Assembly: GCA_016290215.1 (NCBI GenBank)
Contig: JAEETH010000010.1
Span: forward strand, 28,697 to 92,696
Direction: 5' to 3'
Length of the DNA: 64,000 nucleotides
Origin: Bacteroidales bacterium
GTDB taxonomy: Bacteria; Bacteroidota; Bacteroidia; Bacteroidales; F082
Shown piece by piece: positions 18,360 to 27,626 of the stretch. The notes under the pieces were generated by a model, which was given only the letters and a program-made list of their open reading frames with translations, was not told the DNA's origin and searched no databases. Every line of letters starts with the position of its first letter. Positions within the stretch are counted from its first letter, which is position 1. The translations under genes and the position numbers were made by a program.

Positions 18360-18406
18360 GGAGTTTGGAGTATTTTGGATTACTCCTCACTCCAAACTCC
18401 TAACTC
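18341..18406. terminator. Inverted repeat between convergent genes, likely bidirectional terminator
   Basis: The left half is a direct double copy of GAGGAGTTTGGAGT; the right half (18380-18406) is its inverted copy (ACTCCTCACTCCAAACTCC). The hairpin contains the last codons and stop of the thioredoxin-like gene and the stop of the kinase gene on the other strand. Confidence 0.65.
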
Positions 18407-19479
18407 AAAAACGATTTCATCTCAGGAAGACAAGCCTCCGCCTCCTGAAACAATCTCCATTGTGCCCGCGTGCGGACCAGATTGTGCTCAGGATATTTGA
18501 TTTTGTAATAGGTGTCGCCAATGAGGTAATCCGCAAAGAAACGCACCGCCTGCATGTAGGGGAACAAGGTGGCGGCATACGGCAGGTTTTCTTTCTCAAT
18601 GGGCAGCAGGAATGATTTCGTGCCTTCGAGATAGCCCTTCGCAAAAGCCTTGAAAATCTCCATGTTGAAGTGGATGTTGTCTAAATTCGGATCATCTTCC
18701 GCGCCGGTGTTGGCAGCCGAACGCAAGAAGTCACCGAAATCGGAGAAGACAAAACTGGGCATTATGGTATCCAAGTCGATGACACACAATACGTTGCCAT
18801 CCTTGTCGAAGAGCATGTTATTGACCTTGGTGTCACAATGGCAGATACGCTTGGGGAGCTTGCCCTCGCGATACAATTGTTCGCCCAAACACATCCTTTC
18901 CTCCACCGCCTTTATCTTCTTCACATAGTCCTGTACCTCAGGGTCTTTCATTCGGCCTGCCTTGTCATCGGTGATGGCATCATCCAACTGTCTCAAGCGG
19001 AACTCGATGTTATGGAAGTCGGGGATAATCTCGCCTATCGGGGCCTCCAAATCCGTCAGCAACGACTCGAAATCGCCAAACGAACGGCCCGCATAATAGG
19101 CATACTTTGGCGTGACGGCCTCGTAGGTGTAGCTGTCGGCAATGAAGTCCATCACACGCCAGTATTTGCCGTCTTCGATGACGTATGTCTTGCCCGTATC
19201 GGCTTTCAGGAAATGCAAAACACGTCTGCCAATGTCTTTAACGCCTTGGTTTTCATATTTCTTTCGGATATGGTTTGTCACGGCTTCAATGTTGTTTTGC
19301 AGCATTTCCACATCAGTAAAGACAGCATTATTGATGCGTTGCAATACATATTTCGGCTTGGTCCCCCCTTTCAACATTATTTTATAGGTGTCGTTGATGA
19401 GGCCGTTGCCTAAAGGCTGGATATTTTCGATAGTTTTCGGGTCAATAAAATGACCAGCGATGGAGAAAAGTTCGTTCAT
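18400..19479 (-). CDS. APH-family sugar kinase, candidate N-acetylhexosamine kinase
   Basis: The 359-residue protein has the aminoglycoside-phosphotransferase kinase fold: an N-lobe with GNGLINDTYKI and YVLQRIN, the catalytic loop HCDTKVNNMLFDKDG (Brenner-type H-x-D-x-x-x-x-N) and the metal-binding IDLDTIMPSFVFSDFGDFL. Proteins of this type in Bacteroidetes and bifidobacteria include anomeric N-acetylhexosamine kinases (NahK-like). The divergent neighbour is a GH109 enzyme that can release GalNAc, so phosphorylation of a GalNAc/GlcNAc-type sugar is a reasonable inference. A role as homoserine/choline-type kinase cannot be ruled out. Cytoplasmic; no signal peptide. Confidence 0.75.
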   Translation of the reverse strand: MNELFSIAGHFIDPKTIENIQPLGNGLINDTYKIMLKGGTKPKYVLQRINNAVFTDVEMLQNNIEAVTNHIRKKYENQGVKDIGRRVLHFLKADTGKTYVIEDGKYWRVMDFIADSYTYEAVTPKYAYYAGRSFGDFESLLTDLEAPIGEIIPDFHNIEFRLRQLDDAITDDKAGRMKDPEVQDYVKKIKAVEERMCLGEQLYREGKLPKRICHCDTKVNNMLFDKDGNVLCVIDLDTIMPSFVFSDFGDFLRSAANTGAEDDPNLDNIHFNMEIFKAFAKGYLEGTKSFLLPIEKENLPYAATLFPYMQAVRFFADYLIGDTYYKIKYPEHNLVRTRAQWRLFQEAEACLPEMKSFLS

Positions 19480-19525
19480 AATGTAGAATTTTTTGCGAAA
19501 ATAGTGATTTTGAGCTTTAAATTCC

Positions 19526-19533
19526 TATTTTTG
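19526..19533 (+). promoter_or_regulatory. Candidate -7 element upstream of the GH109 gene
   Basis: Plus-strand TATTTTTG matches TAnnTTTG. Transcription from here would place the repeat at 19551-19670 in the 5' leader of the GH109 mRNA. Confidence 0.35.
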
Positions 19534-19550
19534 CCTTGAAAAAAATAAGA

Positions 19551-19670
19551 TTCCCTACGGGAATGGAGTTGGAATCATAGTTGTAATGCGGCGGTTAGAG
19601 TTGCCAACAGAAAGCAAGTACTTCATACCGCCGCAATTCCAAAGCAAACAACTTCCATTCCCGAAGGGAA
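19551..19670. repeat. Dispersed 120 bp nested inverted repeat, copy A
   Basis: Each end is a small hairpin: TTCCCTACGGGAA (19551-19563) and TTCCCGAAGGGAA (19658-19670). Inside are GCGGCGG (19588-19594) and CCGCCGC (19628-19634), an inner inverted pair. Copies B and C share the same plan. It lies between the divergent kinase and GH109 genes. Confidence 0.9.
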
Positions 19671-19697
19671 ACCCATAATAACTAAATTACTAACGGT

Positions 19698-21116
19698 ATG
19701 AGAAACAAACTTTTACATTTATTTATCGGCATTTTTGTCTTGGCTGTGTTTACCGCTTGTAGCGAGAAGAAAGAAACCGAAGTTCCCAAAAAGAACTACC
19801 GCATCGTCGGCAACACCATTGTCTTTGACGAGCCTCAGCGCATTGAAGGACAAAAGAGTGTCCTGCAATTCGCCGTCGACCCCATTGAGAACGTCCGCAT
19901 CGGCTTCATCGGCCTCGGTATGCGTGGCCCCGATGCCGTCGACCGTATGACCTACATCGACGGCGTGACTGTCGTCGCCTTGTGCGACATCGAGCCCGAC
20001 CGTGTCAAGAAGGTGCAAACCGACATCCTCGAAGCCAAAGGTCTGCCGCGTGCCGCTGCCTACACGGGTCGTGAGGCCTGGCGCGAGCTTTGCGAGCGCG
20101 ACGACATCGACCTCGTTTACATCTGCACCAACTGGCAGACCCATGTCATGATGGCTACCTATGCCATGCAATGCGGCAAGCATGTGGCCGTCGAAGTGCC
20201 CGCCGCCACCTCCATCGAAGAGTGCTGGCAGCTCGTCGACGTGGCCGAACAGACCCAGCGCCACTGCATGATGCTCGAAAACTGCTGCTACGACTTCTTC
20301 GAGCTGACCGCCCTCAACATGGCCCAAAAAGGTATGTTCGGCGAACTCATCCACGGCGAGGGTGCCTATATCCACAACCTGGAGCCTTATTGGCACGAAT
20401 ACTACGAAAACTGGCGCTTGGAGTTCAACCAAAGCCATTCGGGCGACGTCTACCCCACCCACGGCCTCGGGCCCCTCTGTCAGGCCTTCAACATCCATCG
20501 CGGCGACCGCATGAAGACCTTAGTCTCGATGAGTACGCCTTCCTACAACGGCAAGAAAGTCGCCAAGGAGATGATGGGCGTCGACGACTTCGCTAACGGC
20601 GACATGACCACCACGATGATTCAAACCGAGAAAGGCAAGACTTTGCTCATCGAACATGACGTCTACAACTATCGTCCTTACAATCGCCTCTACCAACTCA
20701 CAGGTACGGAAGGCTTTGCCAACAAATATCCATCAGCAGGTTTCACCGTCCTTGAAGACAAACTGCCCGAAGGCTTCCTTAATGAAGGCGAGCATCTCAA
20801 CCCGCACGGCTTTGTGCCTGCCGAGGTGCGCGACAAGATTTTGGAGAACTACCTCCACCCCATCGCTGTGGAGATTGAAGAGAAAGCCAAAGAAGTGGGC
20901 GGCCACGGCGGCATGGACTTCATCATGGACTACCGCCTCATCTACTGCCTCCACAACGGCCTGCCCCTCGACGAAGACGTCTATGATGCCGCCGAATGGT
21001 CATGCCTCGGCGAGCTGACGGCAGCCAGCATCGCCAATGGTGGCATGCCAGTTGCCATACCTGACTTTACACGTGGCAATTGGGATAAGGTGAATGGATA
21101 CAGACATGCAGAATGA
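19698..21116 (+). CDS. GH109 family lipoprotein (Gfo/Idh/MocA fold), predicted alpha-N-acetylgalactosaminidase
   Basis: The 472-residue protein has a lipoprotein leader (FIGIFVLAVFTAC with the lipobox Cys). The Rossmann motif is RIGFIGLGMRGPDAVDRM, followed by VALCDIEPDRV and CGKHVAVEVPAA, the standard Gfo/Idh/MocA NAD site. The later YPTHGLGPLCQAFNIHRGD segment carries the His typical of GH109, which uses a bound NAD to cleave alpha-GalNAc from glycoconjugates by a redox elimination mechanism. The leader, length and motifs fit GH109 rather than a sugar dehydrogenase. Likely attached to the envelope and acting on mucin-type or related glycans. It is divergent from the sugar kinase and ends 6 bp from the converging GH-like gene. 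Confidence 0.87.
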   Translation: MRNKLLHLFIGIFVLAVFTACSEKKETEVPKKNYRIVGNTIVFDEPQRIEGQKSVLQFAVDPIENVRIGFIGLGMRGPDAVDRMTYIDGVTVVALCDIEPDRVKKVQTDILEAKGLPRAAAYTGREAWRELCERDDIDLVYICTNWQTHVMMATYAMQCGKHVAVEVPAATSIEECWQLVDVAEQTQRHCMMLENCCYDFFELTALNMAQKGMFGELIHGEGAYIHNLEPYWHEYYENWRLEFNQSHSGDVYPTHGLGPLCQAFNIHRGDRMKTLVSMSTPSYNGKKVAKEMMGVDDFANGDMTTTMIQTEKGKTLLIEHDVYNYRPYNRLYQLTGTEGFANKYPSAGFTVLEDKLPEGFLNEGEHLNPHGFVPAEVRDKILENYLHPIAVEIEEKAKEVGGHGGMDFIMDYRLIYCLHNGLPLDEDVYDAAEWSCLGELTAASIANGGMPVAIPDFTRGNWDKVNGYRHAE

Positions 21117-21122
21117 GCGCCC

Positions 21123-23243
21123 TCACCACTCAATTCTAACCCGTACACCTTCCGGAGCGTTCACAAATTTCAAAAGGAGCGTTTGACTTTCCTCATCCCA
21201 ATTCGATTGGCTGGCGATGCTTACTTGCACCTGCTTGGGTGACTGCGGCAAAAGGATACGCATTGCATTTTCCGTGTCAACAGGCGATTTGGATACAAAA
21301 CTAAAACTGTTTGAGGTAACCTCTTCGTCATACTGCCGCGAGGCTGACGCCAGCACCTGCGGACGGGTTTTATCTTCCACTTTATCCAAATCAAAAAGGA
21401 AAGCCTGCTCGCTTGGTTGAACCACCTTTTCGGAAAGCACGGGCAACGAAGGGTCAAACAAGTCAATGAAACGGCCTTTTAAAACCAATGGCTCACTCGA
21501 AACGGGACTCTCGTCTACAACAGAGGCAATCAGATAAGAGTCCCTGTGCAAAACGAAAGAGTTTTTTTGTTCGTATGGGCCGTAAGCCGCTTCCAAGGTT
21601 TGCAATAGCAGGCTGTCAGCTCCCGCAGTAAGGACAAACTCTTGTGGATTATGACGCAATACATAGACTTGGCCTTTGCCAAAAGTGTAGTGCCCTTCAG
21701 CAACTTGTTCGTCCATACCCATCAGTGCAAAAAGATGTTTCGAAGGGGCGGTATAATGGTTCCCGTTGGTATTCCACCATTCAGGAACGTTTTGGAACGG
21801 ATCATCATCGCGCCCGCAATAAATCAGGCTGCCTCCCTGCCCTACCCAATCGGCGATATGCCGGTGCGCCTCAGGGTCAAGGGGCTTCATGTTGTGATAG
21901 GTCATCAACAGCACGCGCTGGTCGCGCCAAGTCGCTTCGTATCCCACGTTTTCCAAATGGATGATACCCAAAGGAATGCCCTGCTTAATGAGTGGCATGG
22001 CCAAGCCAAAGAAATTGACTAAATACGAGTCTTCTTTACCCATGAAGGGCTGTTGGAACATGATGGAATTCGACAAAAGAACACTAATCCCTTGCGCACC
22101 GCTGACATGGTTTTCAGACTTCGGCATCATGTTGAGCGCATTAATCATCACCTGCATCTGCGTTGCATAATGACGGGGAATGACGGTCTTTTCATCGCTG
22201 TTAGGACTCAGACGATGGGGCCTCACATAAATGCGGTTAGGCCAAGGCATCACCTCATAATCGTTGATGTCGGGATAAAGCAGTTGGGCGGTAAAAGTGG
22301 CTTGATAGTTGCGCCGATAATCCTCCCAATTCACTTCGCTGTCCTCGATGGGGTCGGTCAAAAAATACATTTTGCGTCCCGTGGGCCTCGCCATCGATTC
22401 GAGACAACCATATTCCAAAAAGGCCATCTCAAAGACGCGCTCTTTCAGCACACCGTTGTAGTGGTTGGCCATACGCGACGTGCCTGTCCAGACCTGGGCG
22501 ATATAGCCGTCGCAATTCTCCATGGAATTCAACGAACATTCAGGCGAAACGATGCCCCACTGGGCATAATTGAGCAAGGAATGTGTCGGCACAAAACAAC
22601 GGACCTCCCTCCCCTGCTCACGCCCATATTGTTTGGCGTAAGCGAAAGCCTCATCGAGGGCACGACAATAAAGTTGATACTTGAGTTTGTTGGAGAAATA
22701 GGTATTTTCCGCTGACACATGCTGTGGCCGCCAAGGGAAGCCATAAAAGTCCTGCCACTCACGCTTGAAAGCTTCGCTATACCCACTCCACACCCAAAAC
22801 TCCGGCTCTTCGAAGTATAGGGTGTTCATGCCTTCGTCAATGGCGCGTTTGATGTGATTCTCTTTGAAATAAGACAAAAAAACATGGGTTGGCACAACGT
22901 AAGGCGAATTGGGACCATGCATGATTCCTTCACCCGATAGTCTCTTTTGCACCTCATCGTCATGGGGCTTTCCATCCCACTCGCCTTTGAAATAGGAGTC
23001 AAAGCCACCCCAAGCGATGCCGGACATGAAATGCGTGGTATAGCCATGGTCGCGCCATGAATTCACGCGGTCGTGGAACGAAAGCGTCGTATAATCGCCT
23101 GCGCCATACACCATGACCACATCGGAACGTACATCAAGGGTAGGTTTCCATTCCCAAAGGGTCTGAAACGAAGTCTTTTCACGCTGCGCCGAAAGCTGTT
23201 GCACCATGAATAGCGACAAGACAACGAGCAGGGTTCTACGCAT
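21123..23243 (-). CDS. Secreted large protein, probably a glycoside-hydrolase-like TIM barrel
   Basis: The 706-residue protein has a signal peptide (MRRTLLVVLSLFMVQQLSA/Q). The first ~380 residues look like a TIM-barrel hydrolase (MVYGAGDYTTLSF, NTLYFEEPEFWVWSGY, REVRCFVPTHSLLNYAQWG, MENCDGYIAQVW), with acidic residues on strand ends. Residues ~400-560 resemble a glutamine-amidotransferase/beta-galactosidase-trimerisation type domain (HRHIADWVGQGGSLIYCGRDDDPF), and the C-terminus is beta-rich. This layout is reminiscent of GH42-like enzymes, but I do not recognise a named family. Its start is 8 bp after the GT2 gene's stop, so the two genes are probably co-transcribed. Confidence 0.6.
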   Translation of the reverse strand: MRRTLLVVLSLFMVQQLSAQREKTSFQTLWEWKPTLDVRSDVVMVYGAGDYTTLSFHDRVNSWRDHGYTTHFMSGIAWGGFDSYFKGEWDGKPHDDEVQKRLSGEGIMHGPNSPYVVPTHVFLSYFKENHIKRAIDEGMNTLYFEEPEFWVWSGYSEAFKREWQDFYGFPWRPQHVSAENTYFSNKLKYQLYCRALDEAFAYAKQYGREQGREVRCFVPTHSLLNYAQWGIVSPECSLNSMENCDGYIAQVWTGTSRMANHYNGVLKERVFEMAFLEYGCLESMARPTGRKMYFLTDPIEDSEVNWEDYRRNYQATFTAQLLYPDINDYEVMPWPNRIYVRPHRLSPNSDEKTVIPRHYATQMQVMINALNMMPKSENHVSGAQGISVLLSNSIMFQQPFMGKEDSYLVNFFGLAMPLIKQGIPLGIIHLENVGYEATWRDQRVLLMTYHNMKPLDPEAHRHIADWVGQGGSLIYCGRDDDPFQNVPEWWNTNGNHYTAPSKHLFALMGMDEQVAEGHYTFGKGQVYVLRHNPQEFVLTAGADSLLLQTLEAAYGPYEQKNSFVLHRDSYLIASVVDESPVSSEPLVLKGRFIDLFDPSLPVLSEKVVQPSEQAFLFDLDKVEDKTRPQVLASASRQYDEEVTSNSFSFVSKSPVDTENAMRILLPQSPKQVQVSIASQSNWDEESQTLLLKFVNAPEGVRVRIEW

Positions 23244-23251
23244 AAGGGACT

Positions 23252-25204
23252 TTATTTTGTCATGATGGATTTAAAGAATATCTCGGCGTCCTTCCACACC
23301 GTATAGTCGCGGGCATAAAGCAGGTTCATCTGGTTGAGGACATCGGCTTCGATATTCTTTTCCAAATGGGATGCGGGATTGTAGATGCCCTTGCGAATCT
23401 TGGGCAGTTTTTGCGACTCATCGGCGGGCGAGCAATATCCCACCCAGGTTCTGCGGCCAAACAGCACAAGGACAGCGTTTTTGAGGAACTGCACTGGCTG
23501 CTTCACGACCAAGGCCAAGGGCAACCAGAAGATGATGCTGAACAGGCTCATCAGCACGTCAAAAAGGCGTTTGTTACGGCGGTTGGCCACCGTGTCAATC
23601 GCCTTGATATCAACGGTGTAAAGGTCGCCGCGCGTGTTGATGCTGTTGCTGCCGATGATGGACAGACTGTCTTCTGGGGCAATCTTGTAATCCACGTTGG
23701 TGGCGTGCCAGTCCACCATCTTGTCAATGATGACCTGATGCGGCACATCCTTGGAGCAGAAGATGACCTCGGTGATCTTATAAATCTCAATGATGTCGGG
23801 CACCTGCGAGAGGTTGCCGATGAAGCCCTCTGGGGCCTCGCCTTGCGCCTCCGAACTCACCAAACCGATGAAATCAGGCTTGATGGAGGTGCTTTCCAAG
23901 ATGGAATTGACGCGTTGTGTCTCTTCGGGGCTACCGATGACCAAAAAGCGCTTCTTCTCCGTCCGTTTCGACTGAAAGTTCTCATTACCCATCAAAATGC
24001 CTATGGCTCGCGTGATGCTCATCTCCAAGGCTAACCATAGCATTCCGAAGAGAATCAAGGCCCGCGAGAAACGGAGACTCTCGGGCAGCAAGGCATACAA
24101 CACCAAAATCACGGCACTACCAAAGGCCACACCAAGGATGGCTTTCGCGATGCTATAAGGTTTGTCGTAACCTCCTGTGAAATAGGTGGACAACAGCCAA
24201 ATCAAGATGTAAATCGGGAGCACCACCGCAAAGAGCACCGCTGGATAGGTGCCCACGCCGCCATAGATGTTGCCGTGACCCCAAAAATAGCTGATAGCCG
24301 CCAAGCCGCCGTAGCCCAGCACCGCATCCAAAAACGGGATGGCTGCCTTGTGGAAAAACTGCGACACCAAAGCAAAAAACGCCTTGATGTAGATGGCCAT
24401 ATTAATAAGGAAAGAGAACGACTTGGCCCATGAGTTGCCGAAGTGCTTCTTGGCAAAAATCTCCATGGCGCGGTAGAAGACAAACACGTAGTTGACGCTG
24501 GTCTTCTTCGTGCTCTCGCCCTTGTAGTGGATGATGCGCGTTTCAGGGAAATAATAGTTCTTGTAACCGCCTTGCGTGATGCGGTAAGACAGGTCGATGT
24601 CCTCGCCATACATAAAGAAGGTCTCGTCGAGCAGGCCTACTTTATCGAGCGTTTCACGCCGCATCAGCATGAAAGCACCAGCTAAGATTTCCACCTCGTT
24701 GGTCTCATCGTTGGAGAGATGCCCCATGTAATAACGGGCGAAACGCTTGCTGTGCGGGAAGAGCTTGGCCAAGCCAAACATCTTATAGAACGCCGTTTTT
24801 GCTGTAGGCAAACCACGCTTCGACTCGGGCAAGAACTGTCCCTTGCCATCCACCATCTTCACGCCGAGGCCACCCGCATCGGGATGGCTGTCCATGAAGG
24901 CGATACACTTCGAGAAGGTGTCGTCCTCCACCACCGTATCGGGATTGAGCAGGAGAACGTACTCGCCTGTCGAAATCCTAATCGCCTGATTGTTCGCCTT
25001 CGCAAAACCTACATTGTCCTTGTTGGCGATGACCTTCACATCGGGAAACTTCTGCGCCAACATCTTCAGCGAGCCATCGACGGAGTTGTTGTCGACAACA
25101 AACACCTCCCCCTCAATGCCCTGCATGGCACGTTGCACCGAATGCAGGCACTGTTCGAGGAAATACTCGACATTGTAGTTGACGATGACGACAGAGAGTT
25201 TCAT
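23252..25204 (-). CDS. Membrane GT2 glycosyltransferase with a C-terminal sugar-transferase-like region
   Basis: The 650-residue protein begins with a GT2 catalytic domain: LSVVIVNYNVEYFLEQCL, EVFVVDNNSVDGS, GFAKANNQAI, LLLNPDTVVEDD and a GEDIDLSYRI motif (residues ~1-230). Residues ~270-410 contain four or five transmembrane segments. Then a Rossmann-like segment (KRFLVIGSPEETQRVNSIL) and NKRLFDVLMSLFSIIFWLPL resemble the N-terminal part of polyprenyl-phosphate sugar transferases, but the catalytic end looks incomplete. Such fusions build envelope polysaccharides or glycolipids at the inner membrane. It is followed by the GH-like gene on the same strand. Confidence 0.82.
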   Translation of the reverse strand: MKLSVVIVNYNVEYFLEQCLHSVQRAMQGIEGEVFVVDNNSVDGSLKMLAQKFPDVKVIANKDNVGFAKANNQAIRISTGEYVLLLNPDTVVEDDTFSKCIAFMDSHPDAGGLGVKMVDGKGQFLPESKRGLPTAKTAFYKMFGLAKLFPHSKRFARYYMGHLSNDETNEVEILAGAFMLMRRETLDKVGLLDETFFMYGEDIDLSYRITQGGYKNYYFPETRIIHYKGESTKKTSVNYVFVFYRAMEIFAKKHFGNSWAKSFSFLINMAIYIKAFFALVSQFFHKAAIPFLDAVLGYGGLAAISYFWGHGNIYGGVGTYPAVLFAVVLPIYILIWLLSTYFTGGYDKPYSIAKAILGVAFGSAVILVLYALLPESLRFSRALILFGMLWLALEMSITRAIGILMGNENFQSKRTEKKRFLVIGSPEETQRVNSILESTSIKPDFIGLVSSEAQGEAPEGFIGNLSQVPDIIEIYKITEVIFCSKDVPHQVIIDKMVDWHATNVDYKIAPEDSLSIIGSNSINTRGDLYTVDIKAIDTVANRRNKRLFDVLMSLFSIIFWLPLALVVKQPVQFLKNAVLVLFGRRTWVGYCSPADESQKLPKIRKGIYNPASHLEKNIEADVLNQMNLLYARDYTVWKDAEIFFKSIMTK

Positions 25205-25210
25205 ATTTTT

Positions 25211-25285
25211 AGCTGTCAGCTGTCAGCAGGCAGCTATCAGCTTGGCAGCAAAATGCTGACAGCTGATGGCTGAAAGCTGATAGCC
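25211..25285. repeat. Imperfect inverted repeat between the GT2 and alkaline phosphatase genes
   Basis: Repeated AGCTGTCAGC on the left half is matched by GCTGACAGCT and CTGATAGCC-type copies on the right, forming a long imperfect hairpin. It may terminate the alkaline phosphatase transcript or be another dispersed element. Confidence 0.6.
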
Positions 25286-25299
25286 ATTTTATTCCACTA

Positions 25300-26469
25300 T
25301 TACTCAGGTTTACTATCTAAATTGACTTTTACGGCATTCATCTTGAGCTGTTTGCCTTCGGGCAGGCCGTCGCTAATGTTTTCAAGTCCGCAGGCATTCA
25401 GAATCTTGCCTTTCATCTCGGTGTTTTGCATCCAGCCCGTAAATTGTTCGGCACCAGGGCCGTAGGCATAGACCATCACCGGCAAGCAGGTATGGCTTCT
25501 CGTCGAGTAATCAAACACGACATTGGTGTATTTGCCATTGGGATCGGGCAAGGTCAGGCCGCCTGTCTCATGGTCGGCGGTGACCACGACCAACGTGTTG
25601 CCTTTCTCCTTGGCATAGTCGAGGGCCACCTTGATGGCATAGTCGAAATCGAGCATCTCGTCCATCATCCACGTGGAGTCGTTGCCATGGCAGGCAAAGT
25701 CGATTTGCGAGCCTTCCACCATGAGGAAGAAGCCGTTTTCAGCATTATCCAGGGTCTTCAAGGCCGTCTTTACGGCACGTGGCAGAAAGTCGCCACGCTC
25801 AGCCACAGGAGGCATGTGGTCGTCGTTGGCGATAACGGCGTATTTCTTACAGGTCACGTCGATGTCGGCGAGGGTGTCGTAGACCTTCCAACCGAGTTCG
25901 TTCTCCATGCGTTCCACAAGGTTGATGCTGTCCTTGCGTTGGTTGAAATGCTTCATGCCACCACCGATGATAAGATTCAGATAAGGATTTTCGGCCATCT
26001 GCACAGCAATATCCTCATATTGTTTGCGATACGGCACCTTGGCATAGAAAGAGGCAGGCGTGGCATGGGTGACATAGCTCGACACCACAATGCCCGTCTC
26101 CTTGCCTTGCTCCTTCATCACCTCAAGGACTGTTTTCACAGGAATCGAATCCGGATTCACGCCAATCATGGCATTTTTGGTCTTGTGGTCGCTGGCAAGA
26201 GCCGTGCCAGCCGCAGCCGAGTCGGTGATGTCGTTACTGGCCGAGTGGGTGTCGACTACGCCGATGTAAGGGAATTGTGAGAAGGTCATTTTTTCGCCCG
26301 ACGCCAACATGGCCGCATAAACCTGCGGCAAGGCCATACCGTCGCCAATCATGTAAATGACATTCATGGCTTTAGGTGGTTCAGGCGTTTCTTCTTTCTT
26401 GCTGCCACATGAGGACAACATGCCCATTATGACGAGTGCGATTAGGGATAGAGTGGTTAGTTTTTTCAT
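25300..26469 (-). CDS. phoA: Alkaline phosphatase, lipoprotein (PhoA family)
   Basis: The 389-residue protein has a lipoprotein leader (ALVIMGMLSSC). It has the alkaline phosphatase motifs: NVIYMIGDGMALPQ with the metal Asp, DITDSAAAGTALASD with the phosphorylated Ser, and VVVTADHETGGL with metal-binding Asp-His. The family hydrolyses phosphate monoesters outside the cytoplasm. It is shorter than E. coli PhoA, as is common for Bacteroidetes forms. Flanked by a hairpin downstream and by repeat copy B upstream, so it is probably transcribed alone. Confidence 0.9.
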   Translation of the reverse strand: MKKLTTLSLIALVIMGMLSSCGSKKEETPEPPKAMNVIYMIGDGMALPQVYAAMLASGEKMTFSQFPYIGVVDTHSASNDITDSAAAGTALASDHKTKNAMIGVNPDSIPVKTVLEVMKEQGKETGIVVSSYVTHATPASFYAKVPYRKQYEDIAVQMAENPYLNLIIGGGMKHFNQRKDSINLVERMENELGWKVYDTLADIDVTCKKYAVIANDDHMPPVAERGDFLPRAVKTALKTLDNAENGFFLMVEGSQIDFACHGNDSTWMMDEMLDFDYAIKVALDYAKEKGNTLVVVTADHETGGLTLPDPNGKYTNVVFDYSTRSHTCLPVMVYAYGPGAEQFTGWMQNTEMKGKILNACGLENISDGLPEGKQLKMNAVKVNLDSKPE

Positions 26470-26511
26470 TATCGTTGAATCGTTGATTGTTTAATCGTTT
26501 AATTGTTGAGG

Positions 26512-26635
26512 TTCCCTGCGGGAATGGAGAGCTGTCTGTAGTTAAAAGGCGGCGGCTTCAAGAATCTTATGACTTGTGAACTCCACAAGCCGCCGCATTA
26601 AATGAGAACCTCACCACGCCATTCCCGCAAGGGAA
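26512..26635. repeat. Dispersed ~120 bp nested inverted repeat, copy B
   Basis: End hairpins are TTCCCTGCGGGAA (26512-26524) and TTCCCGCAAGGGAA (26622-26635); the inner pair is GCGGCGG (26549-26555) and CCGCCGC (26590-26596). It lies between the alkaline phosphatase and transketolase C-terminal genes. Confidence 0.9.
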
Positions 26636-26663
26636 TCCCTTTTATATCGTCTATTTCTGTCGT

Positions 26664-27617
26664 TTATTGCTTCCGTGCCACAACTTTTTTCACCGCTTCC
26701 ACGATGTCGGGCGTGTCGAGATGGTAGGCCTTCAACAGCTCCTCGGGCGTGCCGCTTTGGCCGAACACGTCATTGACAGCCACCATTTCCATCGGGCAAG
26801 GCATGTTCAAAGCAAGCACTTGCGCGATGCTGTCACCCAAGCCACCGTTGCGTTGGTGTTCCTCTGCGGTGACCACACAACGGGTCTTCCCTACCGATTT
26901 CAGCACAGCCTCCACATCCAAAGGCTTGATGGTATGGATATTAATCAGCTCAGCATTGATGCCCATTTCTTTCAGTATCGGTAGTGCTTGCACGGCTTTC
27001 CAAACGAGGTGACCACAGGCGAAAATGGTCACGTCGCTGCCTTCTTGCAGCATTTGTGCCTTGCCGATGACGAATTTTTCATCCACAGGAGTGAAATTCG
27101 GCACTTTCGGGCGACCGAAACGCAGGTACACAGGACCGTCGTATTCCGCAACGGCGAGGGTCGCGTTTTTAGTCTGGTTGAAGTCGCAAGGCACGATGAC
27201 GGTCATATTAGGCAGCATCTTCATCAGCCCAATGTCCTCAAGGATTTGGTGCGTGGCACCATCTTCGCCGAGGGTTAAACCAGCATGAGAGGCGGCAATT
27301 TTCACGTTTTTGTTGGAATAGGCCACACTCTGACGGATTTGGTCGTAGACGCGGCCTGTGGCAAAAGCTGCGAAAGTACCTGTGAACGGAACGAAACCGC
27401 TCAAGGCCATGCCTGCCGCCATGTTGATCATATTGGCCTCGGCGATGCCCGTCTGGAAGAAACGCTCGGGGAACTCCTTAGCGAAGTCGCCCATCTTCAG
27501 CGAGCCAGTGAGGTCGGCACAAAAGGCCACCACCTTGGGATTGCGGCGCCCCGCTTCGAGCAAGCCTTCACCGAACCCTGATCTTGTATCTTTGTTATTC
27601 TGAATTGTAAAGTCCAT
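26664..27617 (-). CDS. tktB: Transketolase, C-terminal subunit
   Basis: The 317-residue protein has the transketolase pyrimidine-binding and C-terminal domains: TRSGFGEGLLEAGR, FQTGIAEANMINMAAGMALSGF with the catalytic Glu, an HAGLTLGEDGATHQ segment, and a C-terminal VVTAEEHQRNGGLGDSIAQVL. It corresponds to the C-terminal half of full-length transketolase; the N-terminal subunit is the next gene upstream. Split forms function as a complex in the non-oxidative pentose phosphate pathway. The symbol is given only by family likeness. Confidence 0.9.
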   Translation of the reverse strand: MDFTIQNNKDTRSGFGEGLLEAGRRNPKVVAFCADLTGSLKMGDFAKEFPERFFQTGIAEANMINMAAGMALSGFVPFTGTFAAFATGRVYDQIRQSVAYSNKNVKIAASHAGLTLGEDGATHQILEDIGLMKMLPNMTVIVPCDFNQTKNATLAVAEYDGPVYLRFGRPKVPNFTPVDEKFVIGKAQMLQEGSDVTIFACGHLVWKAVQALPILKEMGINAELINIHTIKPLDVEAVLKSVGKTRCVVTAEEHQRNGGLGDSIAQVLALNMPCPMEMVAVNDVFGQSGTPEELLKAYHLDTPDIVEAVKKVVARKQ

Positions 27618-27626
27618 GGTGTATTA

